Below are positions 11,400 to 23,098 of a stretch of DNA of 64,000 nt, piece by piece (within the stretch, counting starts at the first letter, position 1; each line of letters opens with the position of its first letter). The notes beneath the pieces were generated by a model. That model ran no database searches and had not been told where the DNA came from. It saw only the letters and a list, made by a program, of their open reading frames with translations. The stretch is from NCBI GenBank assembly GCA_024449915.1, contig JAMZAV010000302.1, forward strand, positions 186,001-250,000, read 5' to 3'. Source of the DNA: Sweltsa coloradensis. Its lineage: Eukaryota; Arthropoda; Insecta; Plecoptera; Chloroperlidae. The translations under genes were made by a program, and so were the position numbers.

Positions 11400-13310
11400 T
11401 AATGAAGCCCTAATTTGAATATAATTTGACATAAGCTTGAAATGTTTTCACCGTTATATTAGAGTTCATCTAAGTATGCTGATACCAAATACATACATTA
11501 GCACCCAAATGTTTAATAGCCCTATATTATCTATGGTGTAGCACTCTTTCAAATCTTTCCGTTTCACACACGTTGTAGATTGAGATCGACAAAACAATGA
11601 ATCCCCATACTAAACCAATACATCGCTACACGCGGTCTGTTACCCAATGTACAGCACCTGCCTTGTTGTAAAACACTTAAGATACCGAACTGTTTGTCCT
11701 CGCGTATCTATAATTGAGCGAGGAAAACAGACTAAGTGTTGGCAAACTCATAGACACTTGGCACAAGCGCGACGCTTTTGAGTCTGAGCTGAGCTCGAGG
11801 ATATGCGAGTTCAAAAAACTGAATGTAGCAGAATGAAGGTCCACTGAGCACATATCTGTTTTTAGAAATAGTTGATGGATAGTCAACGGATGGAACAATG
11901 TGTTTATATGTTACTTTTACAATAACAAAGTTATTTTTGAGATCATTTTCAAAAATATTTTTACTTATAAATCAAATAAGTGATAAATTATGGTATACAT
12001 TATTACTTATAAAATAATGTAATAATAATAATATAAACTTTTTATAATATAATATAAATGCATAGTTATTTGTTCCTTTGCAATTCTGTCATTTTCTGTT
12101 AGTCAGAATTCAGAAATTGAAATAAAATGTACATATTATACAATCTATTTTAAATGTGATTCTTGAAGACAAAGGTTTTTACAAATACTATTTTATTTCT
12201 ACTTGCAACATTAATTCTAAACACTAAGTGTTTTATGGTTGCAACCGTTTGTAGACATTACCAGTAGGTTACACAAAGTTTCAAGCTTCTTTCAAAACAG
12301 TATTTGCTTAAAATGCATGCTTCGTATTTGCGACTCAAAACCATTGCTTGGGCAGTCAAAGTTGTCCAAGTAAATGTCAAGCTCTAGTTATTGAAATTAT
12401 ACGTTTCGTTTTACACATTGTGCCCCGCAACTCGAAATTCTATTTTTAGTGAGTGACCTTTGACATTCTAATTAAGTGCTTTAACCTACACTTGATCTAA
12501 AATGTGGTTTGTTTCATGTTACATAATTGTCTCTCATTTTGCACGCAAATATCAATTATTTCTAGTTCGAAGAGGCGACTTCATCCAAGATCGTTCCACA
12601 CAGGCAAGTGCGAGCCTATAAGATCGCTGCAAGAAATATTGATATTGGTAATTCGGATATCTTCAGGCCTGACAAACACTCGTAACAATATACTTTTTAG
12701 AAGTATCAAATATACAAACATGCTTGGAGATTTCTGGATGAAATTGCATATTTTATGATTCAAGCTTTTTATACGTTGACTTTCAAAAGTGGATTTAGAC
12801 GGTTATACAGTTAAGTTTTTTGATTTTTATTACAACTCACGAAAATAGATAAGAAAGAATTCTACTCATTCCACTAACGAGAAACGAAGACTTCTTTTCT
12901 TTATCACCCAACAGAAGATTCTAGCTGCATAAGGCAAGAGCGGTTCTTCCAAGCGACATGGATCCAGACTAGAAGTATTGTTAGTTTCCAAGTTTGTATC
13001 TTAGTTCGTTATTGTAGCTGCCGTTATCTATGTCTACTTAGCGAAAGTGAATTGGGCGGATGCGCCGGCCAATAAAATGATAGTACTTCAGTGTATTCTC
13101 AGTCATTGTAGTGGAATAAGTCCATAAAACGATGGACTGAAATATTTATCCTATTTTTCGCTCTTTTATTTATCTTTCGGTTCCAACCATTAATTTTTCG
13201 GATTCTTATACTTAATAGCGGGTAAAAACTACGTACTGCGGACACTGAAAAGTGTATATTATGAATTATGTCTTTCTTTTGCAATTTTACTCGGTTATCA
13301 TTGTTCACCT
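11400..13310. other. AT-rich stretch, nothing recognised
   Basis: Chance frames at 11677-11898, 12504-12758, 12581-12763 and 13099-13308 show no domain. No shared repeat was noticed. Confidence 0.5.
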
Positions 13311-13314
13311 TCCA

Positions 13315-13385
13315 GTTTTATTTACTTATTTAACGTCTATCCTAATCAGTTAAAAAATTTGATTTACAAAGGAGGACAACATTGA
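13315..13385 (-). repeat. Retroelement-like 3' tail, copy 1
   Basis: Plus-strand words TTATTTAACGTCTATCC and TGATTTACAAAGGAGGACAA recur at 28.97-29.04 and 47.68-47.75 kb. On the minus strand each ends in an AAATAAATAAA-type simple tail, so these look like 5'-truncated 3' ends of a LINE or SINE. Confidence 0.6.
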
Positions 13386-13389
13386 AAAT

Positions 13390-15020
13390 CAGTGCATTAT
13401 AAGTGACGAGAAACTTGGAAATTTTCAGTCAGAATTTCGGGTGGCTTGAATCGAACCATTGATTTTCATCATGGAAGTATATTGTGAGTATCAATCAATA
13501 ATAACAATTACAAATTTTTGTGTAGGTCTTAATATCACAAAGTGCATTTTCTTTTTAAAATACGATTTACGATAAACTCACTTGTTCAAAAGAACACATA
13601 ACTATGCCTATATACAGAAGTACGAACATACAATATAAAGTAGTATATTAAATGCAAAATATAATATAAATAAGCTTTTGTAGGGTCGACAAAATTCAAT
13701 ATGCATATTTCTACTGTTTCTATTAATTAGAAATACGTTTCCTGTGAGAAAGCTGAGATTGATCAACTCCTGTTAAGCACCCTCTTGCGTGCAGCGTTGC
13801 GTGTGGAGCTGCTACACGCATGTTCAAACCAGAACGTGTGAATTTCAATTTCGTCCGAGTTCCACGCCACGGGTTTAGCTAACCCTGTGCAAAAACCCCT
13901 TGGTGTTCACAAACCAGCCTTTAGATGTTTCCTCAACCATATCCATATTTGCAATTTTTACAGAGCTATACTAACAATTTTTTTAAATTAACTATAAATA
14001 ATATATCTATTTTATTTATATTGTTTTGGACGATGTTCTGTTTCATGTTTGTAAATCAATTTTGATTTTTTTTCTCTCTTGTTCTATTGGTCAAACTCAA
14101 TATTGACTTGACTATTAAATTGACGCATAGGCCTTCATTCCAGAGAAACAAAATCAAAATATAACATGTATATAAAAATAGCAGTAAATTGATCAACACG
14201 CGGTAAAAACATCATCAACAATATTGTGTTGAGCTTTTTTGCTTTGGGGGAATTTTCCTATCCGGACTCGAAACGGTAAGTTTCCAACAATCTAAATGAA
14301 ATAACATAAAATACAAACAGATCGACCATAGACCATGTCTGCCATCATTAAAACATCATAACAACTGTATATTAATAATTATGCTCATAAATTATCATTT
14401 TATGTGATTATTTTAAACGCTTCCTGCTATGGTGAATAGTATGTGTTGTGGGATTTGTCAATATAAAATAATTTAAAACACTGATACTTTACCTTCTATT
14501 AAAATATCTATGTTTATAAAATTAACTTACAAAGGAACTAAATTTACACTTATAAAACAAAAGCACATAGACAAGTGGTTCATGTATAACTAACAAAAAC
14601 AAAATATAGCATTTGATCTTCTTTTTTAGTTAGATTCCGAAGGAAAGACTAAAAAAAAGGTAACTTATAACAAAATGTTAGTCAGTGATTCTAATCAAAG
14701 ACGCACAATGATAAAATAAATAGCACCATCATTGAGTAGGGTTGACAAAACTATGATTCCAACAACAGTCAGTCGTTTCTGTATGTATAGCCCTAATCTA
14801 TAACGTGTAGTCACCCATGTAAACATATTTGACTTTCTGATGCAGATGAATTATAGTCAGGATTACAAATATACATGCCCTATTTAACCAAGCCATACAT
14901 CATACTGGTCCTCGTGTCATGCGCGATGGCGTGATGTAATTTTCCTACAACTCAAGTGTGTTTATTCGAAAATAATTTCAACTATACTTCCATTTCTAAA
15001 TAAATTAAATTTAAAAAATC
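13390..15020. other. AT-rich stretch, nothing recognised
   Basis: No coding frame reaches 60 codons and no family was recognised. A more GC-balanced patch lies at 13.76-13.90 kb. Confidence 0.5.
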
Positions 15021-15024
15021 GTAA

Positions 15025-15130
15025 TAAGAGTCGACTCACTCAGTCACAAACTGACTTTTAGTGGGGGACTTTAATTTTGTAGCTGACCAACTACGCCCTA
15101 TCAGCGCCGACGTCATCAATACACGAACAG
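15025..15130 (-). mobile_element. SINE family A tail, diverged
   Basis: Plus-strand words GTCGACTCACTCAGTC, CTGACTTTTAGTGGGGGACT and TAGCTGACCAACTACGCCC correspond in order to the 3' end of SINE A (compare 24.03-24.10 kb). The tail-proximal TAGAGTCTACCCACTC is altered and the copy is 5'-truncated. Confidence 0.6.
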
Positions 15131-15139
15131 TGGGCAACA

Positions 15140-15685
15140 AACGCTCGATACCTTAAATATTTTAAAGACATCTTTTCTTATCTATGCATTTATTATCTAA
15201 TAAAACACTGTTATGTCTTAAATATCTACTATGTACAACTAAGTGGCACAATAAATAGTTCATGTGTATACACTACAAATCGCCATTTGGAATGTCATTT
15301 GGCAATCTACATTCAGTATTTTTTACAATTCTGTTATCATCAATTTGTCATCTTAAAATACGAGTAATATTATATTTGTATGTTGTACTGGTCAATACTT
15401 TCACGATTTATCTAAAATCGCACATTCATGTATTCAATAAAATTTTACCAAATAAATAAATACAAACAAATTAAACAATGTGTGTTATTATTATTGTATA
15501 ATATTAGTAGTACATACTATTTTTTAAATTTGAAACGGTAATATAATTTTTAAACAACACATGAACGAATTTTACAAAATCAACTGTGGTTTAAACTGCT
15601 TTTAGGGTCATAAATTAAGTTTTTACCCTCATTGTCTTTCTATTCATTGTTAAAGAGTATTTATTTGTTAACGCGGAATCTATGT
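15140..15685. other. AT-rich stretch, nothing recognised
   Basis: One 65-codon frame at 15262-15459 is of chance length. Nothing else was seen. Confidence 0.5.
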
Positions 15686-15689
15686 GCGT

Positions 15690-16150
15690 ATTTTGTAGTG
15701 TTTTATCAGCCCCATCTGCCAAGAGTTGTTCGTCATGTCCTCCATTGACTGTAATGCGTGTTTCTCGCATGTAATGTTCGCGCTCGGACAATGGAAGACA
15801 AGATGAAGAGATGTAGCCCAGCGTCTTCAGGAACCCGGCTCATTGTTCTCCGCTAGCTTGTACACAACAGAGCGCGCTCCAGCGGAACGGAGCCGAGCGG
15901 TGTTGATAAATGAGCGCGCCTACCGCACAACCTTCCTGTGTTCTTCGCCGTGCGTCTCTTCCGGGGCCCCTTGCCCTCCCAAGGGGGGTGTGGGGGTGGA
16001 AACCACGGCCAAAATTAAGACTGAGGACTTGAGGGCCAAGATAACTTATTACAACGGAAAGCCGGCGAGATGTGAACTGATTTCGAATAAGATTCCTGAG
16101 CGTAGTCTGGCACGCACGCAGTCTGGGAGACAAACAGACAGACATATATG
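15690..16150. other. CpG- and GC-rich island
   Basis: About 460 bp with many CpGs, including GCGCGCTCC, GAGCCGAGCGG and GGAAAGCCGGCGAG, set in AT-rich DNA. Overlapping frames of 102 (plus, 15843-16151) and 107 codons (minus, 15840-16163) are open on both strands, which is expected where stop codons are rare, so neither is called a gene. The hairpin GCTCC/GGAGC at 15877-15894 and several GATAA motifs are visible. Candidates are a promoter or 5' exon region, a regulatory element, or an undetected mobile element. Confidence 0.4.
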
Positions 16151-16398
16151 ACAAACATAACACAAAAAACCAATTGACACGGTTAGGTCAGCTGTCAATA
16201 TATTTAATATACAACTTTCATGGAACATTTTTTCGTTTTTATGATTTATACTTTGAAATTCATCGTAAAATATGGACCAAAAGTAGAACAGAAATTAATA
16301 AATAATTGTAATTAGAGTCTACGTCTATCCCGTGTGTATTCTGCCTTAGTGATAGTTCACAAAGAGATGAGTACTGGCTGCCGCTGAACAAATTGTTT

Positions 16399-17171
16399 TT
16401 GGATGAGCGTAGCGAGCGTAGCGAGCGAAGCGAAGATTCCATTTCACTACACTGGAGAAAAAAATCCGGAATGTTTTTTTTCTTTTTTTTCTTTTTTTTT
16501 CGTATTTTTGTGTGTTTGTTAACACGATTCCGGCTAAACCAATACTCCAATTGCGATGAAATTTTATGGAGACCTTTGAAATCTCTAAACTTAGAAATGC
16601 CACGTTTTTGAGCGCAATCAAAAAATTATTTCTCATGAAAATCGCAATTTTACGATTTTTTTCGATTTTTAAAAAATTTCTTCGACTTATAACACCTACA
16701 TGCTTTATCCGATTTCAATTATTTTTTCACAGAACCTTAATTTTATGAATTAAGATATTCGTGTGAAATTTGAGCGCAATCGAAAAATTATTTTTCATGA
16801 AAATCTAAATTTTGCGTTTTTTTTTCTTTTTTAAACAATTTTTTGACTTAGAACACCTACATGCTTTATCCTATTGTAATGATTTTTTCACAGAACCTTT
16901 ATTTTATGAATTTATATATTCGTGTGAAATTTGAGCGCAATCGAATAATTATTTCTTATAAAAATCGCAATTTTTCAATTTTTTTTTTTAAATTATGATT
17001 AATTTAAAAAAATAAAAAAATATTTTTTATTTAATTTAATTTAATTTAAAAAAATCTTGAACTAAGTAGTAATTTTTTTACAGAACAACAGAAAATCCGC
17101 ATAACACATGGCAGCTCAATGCACCAATTACGCTCATCCAACAACGCGGCGGGACTGAAGCGTTTTCCTAG
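16399..17171 (+). mobile_element. Family B element B1, asymmetric CTAG-ended
   Basis: The left end is TTGGATGAGCGTAGCGAGCG. The right end has the inverse CGCTCATCCAA subterminally, followed by the hairpin-capable AACGC...GCGTT and the terminal TTCCTAG, with T next in the flank. The inside holds about 162-bp tandem subrepeats starting GAGCGCAATC at 16610, 16772 and 16933. No target-site duplication is evident. Subterminal inverted repeats, a 3' hairpin, CTAG|T and no duplication are the described signs of Helitron/Helentron-type non-autonomous elements; the 5' TC of classic Helitrons is absent. Frames inside (16260-16748) are chance. Confidence 0.65.
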
Positions 17172-17174
17172 TTG

Positions 17175-19360
17175 TAGTATACACGGGCCATGAATGACAG
17201 TGTGTACGGTATTACCATGGATTTACCAGTTACTATTATAAGTCCATGGTATTATAAAACGACACAAGGTATCCATATTATTTCAAATCAATAACTTCGG
17301 TAATTTAAACGTTAAAAACGTCGGCTTTTTGCAAATAATGCAAATTGATAGCAATATCCGACTCAAAATAATATTATTTATTTCATATAACATTGTGCCA
17401 ATATTGCTTGTAATGCTTGACAAACTGTTTGCATGTTCATAATTTCATGTACACGAAACAAATTGATGTACATAAACGCACGAAAATACAATTCGGTTTA
17501 GATTTTGTAACGGGTAAACCCATATAAATGCCAAAATTGGTTTAAAAAATGTACTAGCGATGTAAAACTAAACAATTATGAATTAATCGAATAGAGTTTA
17601 TAGATGGGGGTCGTTTCATTAAGTGTAAGAAATGTAATATTTTGATGGAAGCATTGAATAATTTTTGTTACTAGTTACAAATAGAAGAAGAGAAAGTCAG
17701 TACGGGAGTTTACAAAATAGTTTTCATATTTTTGGTGGAGGTGCCGGGTCAAAATTAAAAAGTGATACTAAGCCGAACTTAGTTTTCTCATAAAGTTTGT
17801 AAGGAAAATTACTCTTAACATCCATAGTCTACAGAGAAGATAATACGATACCAGGTAACATGTTTTAAGCAAAGGCAGATTCGCCTTCCGCATACACTGA
17901 AATCTTGATAAAGAAAGTTGAACAGATTTCATGAATCACCGTTGAATGGCATTTTTGATGATGAAGATACTTGAAGTTGCTTAATTTCACTATTAATGCA
18001 CTATTATATACAAGCTATATGCACACTATTTAGAAATTAGGAAATTAATAATTGTGCATATGGACTACTGTATAAAATAAATCTAAAATACAAACATTAT
18101 TAAAATTATATACGCATAGACCTAAGTTCAACCGTTTCACACTTGGAATTCGTTTAAATTAAATGAGTCTTCGTATAGGATTTCTGAAGGATGATACTCA
18201 ACTCCCTACTTCCCGCTTCCAGAGACATAGGCACACATTAGTTCGCCATGTAATTCCTGGCGTGCGACTTCATATCTGTTCAATAGACGTGTAGATATGG
18301 ATTATGTAATTTTCGGTTCAAATGAACACTTGTTCGTTCTCTGAATGATGCATGTTGTGATTCCAACTCAGTTAAAAATACACTAAGGTTGCCTATACGC
18401 GATTCATTTATTTCATCTATAAGTTTTCAGTTTGCTTGACCTATATTTTGACCCTGATTTAGTACTGTTGTTCGAAAGTAGTTTATTTTTTGTCCCCATT
18501 ACAGGGATCTCCACTTCTTCCCTTGTATCGTCCTAATGAATTTCCAATAGCAACTAGCTACGGTACAAAAACTTCCTTAGTTTACTCAAACTAATGTTAC
18601 TTACTCTCGAAATTACATTCCGCTCTTTAAAAGAAATTCTTAACATCAGAGCACTTAACATCACTTACATTATCTTAATTAGTCTGCTGGAAAACCTCTA
18701 CCTTTAGATAGCATGCATTCCATTTGGAACTTACAAGATTAGAATATATGTCACCCCTGTATTATTACATTATACTATTTTACGAACTTTGTTTTACGTT
18801 AAATTACAAAGTGACTAAAGTTTAAAATTAAACCGCTGATATAATGCAAATTCTATGCAAATGATGTATCTAACAAATACCAACATCGCAAAAACTAAAT
18901 AGTACAAATTTAACAATTCAGTATCGGTAAAAAGCTTAATATTGAAACAGTGTTTCACACATTTAAATTAAAGCTGTTGAATTCACAGATGGATTGGACA
19001 TCAAACAAAACATAAATGTAATGCTGTGTTGATTTTATTTCCAGGTAGGTATACAAAGAGGATGATTTAATTAATTTTTTGTATTTATTCCAATGGATTC
19101 CTGTGAGCTTAACAAAAAAAGTTTAACTCGATCGATTCAATGAATTTATTGTTATGTAACGTTAAATTGTCACGAATATTTCAATCGGACACGTCAACTA
19201 CATTTTGTATCGATTTGCATGATACTAAATTAATTACATTTCAGTTGTAGATCGTATTTAATATCCTCCTTAACCTTATAATAAAATATTCCCTAGCGTC
19301 GACATTTTATGTAATAACGTGACATCGTTATTTTCCGTCATCTAAATCGTGTGACCATGT
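17175..19360. other. AT-rich stretch with one family D fragment
   Basis: The only recognised feature is an inverted family D end at 17728-17755. No coding frame of 60 codons or more occurs in the stretch. Confidence 0.5.
17728..17755 (-). repeat. Family D end fragment, inverted
   Basis: TTTTTGGTGGAGGTGCCGGG is the reverse complement of the family D terminus CCCGGCACCTCCACCAAAAA. The neighbouring sequence does not clearly match the family body. Confidence 0.6.
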
Positions 19361-19365
19361 TTCTG

Positions 19366-19560
19366 CATTGTCCATGCTGTGGTCAGCACCTCCCGGCGGG
19401 ATTTGAGGTGGAGTGTTCGGTTTTGTCCCAGCGGACAAGGGTCAACCTTCTCTCCTTGCCTTGGGTCGGAACAATGCGGTCTGCCCGGCGGTTTCGCTCC
19501 GTTAAATCCGCCGGGGGACTTAGCCGTGCATCCAAGAGCACCACCTCGAACGCAATTTTA
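19366..19560 (+). other. GC-rich block, possible element remnant
   Basis: About 195 bp of distinctly higher GC (CACCTCCCGGCGGG, CTGCCCGGCGG, ATCCGCCGGGGG) interrupts AT-rich DNA. Two plus-strand frames overlap here: 90 codons at 19351-19623, starting with a CPCCGQH motif, and 60 codons at 19379-19561. Base composition unlike the flanks suggests an inserted fragment such as part of a LINE, but no diagnostic domain is visible. Confidence 0.35.
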
Positions 19561-19629
19561 AATCACAAATATCCAATGACAGGTTGGCGTTCCAACGGTC
19601 TCTTTGAAAAATATTTTACTTAAATAAAA

Positions 19630-20700
19630 ATAGTGACATATCAATGTTTAAAATATTACAATTTCATTTATGAAATATTGTTCTAGTATCACTATAGTTG
19701 TTTCGTCTCTTGCTTGATTTGTATGTCATTGCTTTTGTAAAGACTTGATAAGTAAAATCTTACACATTTGAAAAACATATGTTTTAATAGCGATTTTTTT
19801 ACACTGGAATATATTGTTAGTTCCACCTTGTGTAACTCTCTATATGGCAATGTGTTATGAAAGATTAATGTTGAAGGGCAATATTTTCTAACAATTTTCA
19901 TAAAGTAAGTGGATGCTGTTTTACCATTTATAATTTCAACCATCCATTATCCTAAAAACAAATTTGCATACATGAATATTTAAATACGTGGAAAGCGTAA
20001 ATAAAACGGTTCGATCTGCACATCAGGTGAACAGGGGATTTCCATGATCGCACAATGTGTCTAATGGATGAACATGGGAGTGGATTATTTCACGGTAAAT
20101 AAACATATAGGCTCACATTAGCATAATGGTAATACGATTATGCGTTTTCTTAACAGCACGACAAGCTAAAATAACTTCGGATAATTACACATTGTTTTCT
20201 CTATTTTTATTGTTTTTGAAAGAGACATATATTTTTGTTAAGTGTGTTCACCTGTAAGGTGTTAACACAAAACAAATTAAGGCGTTGGTATTTTAAATAA
20301 CTGGCAGCTTGATCTGATATATTTAAATCTGACTTAACGTTCCCGAAGCAGAGTAGAAAATGTAATTAAACACAGGAGAACTTCTCTTCATTGGGTGCTA
20401 ACCATTGATTCAACCACGAACAACTAAGCTAATTTAAAAAGCTAATAAGCAAAGCAAAGCATCACTAAACAGATAGTCGACGACCAAACGTATCTGCCCT
20501 ACAAACCGTTTCCGAATAGTACGGAATACATCCCGTTTGAGGCACTGCTAAACTACCTTAATTAGTCACTATGCAAACGGCAACTGCCACGGTACATTTA
20601 GTTTGCACACGTACATTGAATAATTTAAATTTAAATAAATAGTTCTAATATTCGTCTGTACATTATTGTGCAAAACAAGTTGTGGGATTCAGAGAATGTC
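19630..20700. other. AT-rich stretch, nothing recognised
   Basis: One 83-codon minus frame (19692-19943) of chance length. No repeat or RNA gene was identified. Confidence 0.5.
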
Positions 20701-20717
20701 TTAAAAACAGATTCAGC

Positions 20718-20742
20718 AGAACCGGCACCCCCACCAAAATAC
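20718..20742 (+). repeat. Family D end fragment
   Basis: GAACCGGCACCCCCACCAAAA matches the terminus of family D. It lies directly upstream of the hairpin and family C fragment that follow. Confidence 0.55.
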
Positions 20743-20757
20743 TATATGATATTTCAT

Positions 20758-20827
20758 GGAAATCAATCCAGAAATTAAAATATCCATCCCAGCGAGGTAT
20801 CGAGTTATAATTTCTGGATTGATTTCC
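20758..20827. repeat. 19-bp perfect inverted repeat
   Basis: GGAAATCAATCCAGAAATT at 20758-20776 is the exact reverse complement of the 19 bases at 20809-20827. The 32-nt loop contains CCATCCCAGCGAGGTATCGAG, which resembles the 3' side of the tRNA-like sequence at 6.9 kb. It can form a stable hairpin and sits inside a family C fragment. Confidence 0.85.
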
Positions 20828-20890
20828 GTAAAATCGATTACACTTACGGGAGTGTTTCCCGATTAATAAAATTGAGAAAAAGAATATGAT
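20828..20890 (-). repeat. Family C fragment, inverted
   Basis: CGGGAGTGTTTCCCG followed by ATTAATAAAATTGAGAAA is the reverse complement of the family C word also seen at 51.24-51.29 kb. Confidence 0.55.
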
Positions 20891-21059
20891 ATTATTATAT
20901 TTTTAATGTTCAGAAGTTTTTGATCCTATACGGCGCAAACTTGTCAGAAATCACTCGGGCATAACAACACACACATTAGTCTTCTAATATATTATATTTG
21001 TGTATTTATTTATTCCTGGCAACAGGTACAACCATCCACAAGTGGCAAGTAACTAGCTT

Positions 21060-21375
21060 CAATCTAAACAATTGAAAATACATATTTATCACAATTTAAA
21101 ACAATACAAATACGTTATTCAAAAATACAGTTTGTATAAATGTGAATGTAAATATACCAGGAAACGCTCAGTTGGACGCGTTGATAAGCGAGCACGTGCT
21201 ATAGCTAAACCCACATTACACATTTTTTTAAATTTTAAAATTTGCGACGTTCGCTGTCCACGGGGCCATGTTTCCAATATTATTTATTATTGGCAGGGTA
21301 TTTGGGTAAACCCGTGGGTAAACCTTTTGTGGATAAAATCCACCGCCATCTAGCTAGAGGACCTTGACATCATTT
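21060..21375. other. Unannotated stretch before the composite repeat
   Basis: No gene was recognised. A TTTATTTATTCC word at 21005-21020 resembles a retroelement tail but has no matching body. Confidence 0.4.
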
Positions 21376-21693
21376 CTTTGGGAAAACTATTTTAACTCTT
21401 TGGTAACAAATAATACACTGCTTCCTCGATAGTATCTAGGGCGACGGTCGTCGCCCGGCAGACAAGCGAATACGGCTGCTAGGCGACACCGAACTCCGGC
21501 CCTATATACACCTACCAGAGTTGGGGGGTTTTCAGCTATCTGCACACGCCGCCCCGAAAGAGTTACAATCTTGAAACTCGGTATATGACCTGGTATGTGG
21601 TCCATGACATACCAAAAAAAAATCAACCCGATCCGACAACTCGTTCTGTGTTAAAAAAGGCTCTCAACATCGTCAAATTCCTTAAAGCTGGCT

Positions 21694-21712
21694 GGGTGGG
21701 TGGGTGGGTGGG
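21694..21712 (+). repeat. (GGGT)n G-quadruplex motif
   Basis: Five GGG runs separated by single Ts form a textbook parallel G-quadruplex sequence, here at the start of the first tandem unit of the composite repeat. Confidence 0.9.
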
Positions 21713-21750
21713 TGGCTATGAGTTCTCCGCGGAGAGTTCTTTAGCCTACA

Positions 21751-22215
21751 GAGAAAACGGTAAATCTTAGAACTATGAAACTTGGACCACACTTAGGTGT
21801 ATTTCAGACGCAGTGCCTTTTGCTTTCAAAACCAAAATCGGGTAACAGGGACCGGAGAAAATCAAAATTTGGATGATAATCAAAACGCGTAATTACCAAG
21901 GCGTGGTAATTTGTACAAACTTGAAATTTAACATGCTATTAACCATTATAAATATCTTGCGTCCAAAACACAAGGGGCTAAATTTGGGATGACCATGGGC
22001 CCAAAAATGACAAAAAACATATCTGAACTTTAAGAAATGAATCATTCAAAGAAAACGCTACAACTGAGATGTTTCAAACGTGGAATACATTTTGATATCT
22101 CTCATTCTTTATCACTTTTGAATATGGAAAGCAAAATTGGTTAACGGGTACCGGAAAAAAACCAAAATTATCAAAAGTAGGTAATTCCGTACTCTTATGA
22201 ATAATACGCTATACC
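21751..22215 (+). repeat. 465-bp tandem unit, first copy
   Basis: It starts GAGAAAACGGTAAATCTTAG and contains AACCATTATAAATATC, then TTGCGTCCAAAACACAAGGGGC, a TGGGCCCAAAAATGAC word and AATCATTCAAAG. This copy has no SINE between AAATATC and CAAGGGG and so acts as the paralogous empty site for the second unit. Confidence 0.75.
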
Positions 22216-22411
22216 GAGAAAACGGTTCATCTTAGAACTTTGAAACTTGGGCCACACTCAGATGTACCTCATGTAACAAAAACCGGGCAATTGGGACCGG
22301 GGAAAATCAAAATCAAAATCAAAATCAAAACGCGTAATTACTCAGGCGTAGTAATTTGTACAAGCTTGAAATTAAACATGCTCTTAACCATTATAAATAT
22401 CAAGTGCTTAT

Positions 22412-22570
22412 GCTAGTGCGTTGGTCTTGTTGTTAGCGTATCTGCTTCCAATGCAGAAGGGCCAGGGTTCGATTCCCGCTAAAGTCAGAAGTTTTTTAAC
22501 TTCTGATTTGGACTTAAGTCTATCAGTTCTTGTCTTAGGAGTTTGTAAACGGTAACTTTGGAGCCATCCA
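22412..22570 (+). mobile_element. SINE family A, partial 5' copy
   Basis: It carries the tRNA-like head (see 22683) and runs through TCAGAAGTTTTTTAACTTCT and TTTGTAAACGGTAACTTTGG to GAGCCATCCAAGC, then breaks back into CAAAACGCGTTATTAC. The break shows a 253-bp tandem duplication: the unit from CGCG at 22331 is repeated from CGCG at 22584, including the flank and the first part of the SINE. Confidence 0.8.
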
Positions 22571-22664
22571 AGCAAAATCAAAACGCGTTATTACTCAGGC
22601 GTAGTAATTTGTATACAAGCTTGAAATTAAACATGCTCTTATAACCATTATAAATATCTAGTGC

Positions 22665-23098
22665 TTATGCTAGTGCGTTGGTCTTGTTGTTAGCGTATCT
22701 GCTTCCAATGCAGAAGGGCCAGGGTTCGATTCCCGCTCAAGTCAGAAGTTTTTTAACTTCTGATTTGGACTTAAGTCTATCAGTTCTTGTCTTAGGAGTT
22801 TGTAAACGGTGACTTTGGAGCCGTCCTAGCAACGAAGCACATAATAAATTCCAGAGTTGTTCTGGATCGGCCTTGTTGATTCTGGCGTTGATCCGCGGAT
22901 GTTCGCACTGTCCATACCACTGATTGATATATTTCCTATTAAAAATATCGATCTTTGGTTGGTTATCGCTCACTCGTCGATTGCGTCGGGGCCTGCAGGG
23001 TTGGCTTGGTCGCTTTGATTTAAAGTTCCCCACTGAAAATCAGTTATATATAACTGAGTGGGTAGACTCTAAATAAAAATTTATTTATTTATTTATTC
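22665..23098 (+). mobile_element. Complete tRNA-derived SINE, family A
   Basis: The head has an A-box-like TTGGTCTTGTTGTTAGCG, an anticodon-type stem TCTGC/GCAGA with loop TTCCAAT, and a B box GGGTTCGATTCCC. The body follows: the hairpin AGAAGTTTTTTAACTTCT, TTTGTAAACGGTGACTTTGG, GGTTGGTTATCGCTCACTCG, TTGGCTTGGTCGCTTTGATT and CCCCACTGAAAATCAG. It ends GAGTGGGTAGACTCTAAATA and a TTTA simple tail (23078-23098). The standard reading of the loop gives anticodon CCA (Trp), although the surrounding words also resemble Gly-TCC. Frames in it (22737-23033) are chance. Inserted within the second 465-bp unit. Confidence 0.85.
22683..22740 (+). pseudogene. tRNA-like head of SINE A
   Basis: The anticodon stem and T-arm B box are well formed, but the acceptor 5' and 3' strands do not pair, so it is a Pol III promoter head and not a tRNA gene. 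An equivalent block is at 22430-22486, and an inverted one at 24350-24410. Confidence 0.8.

Noticed and set aside
15840..16163. Overlapping 102- and 107-codon frames on opposite strands
   Set aside because: Both lie in a GC-rich island where stop codons are rare; neither translation shows a domain, and simultaneous openness on both strands points to composition.
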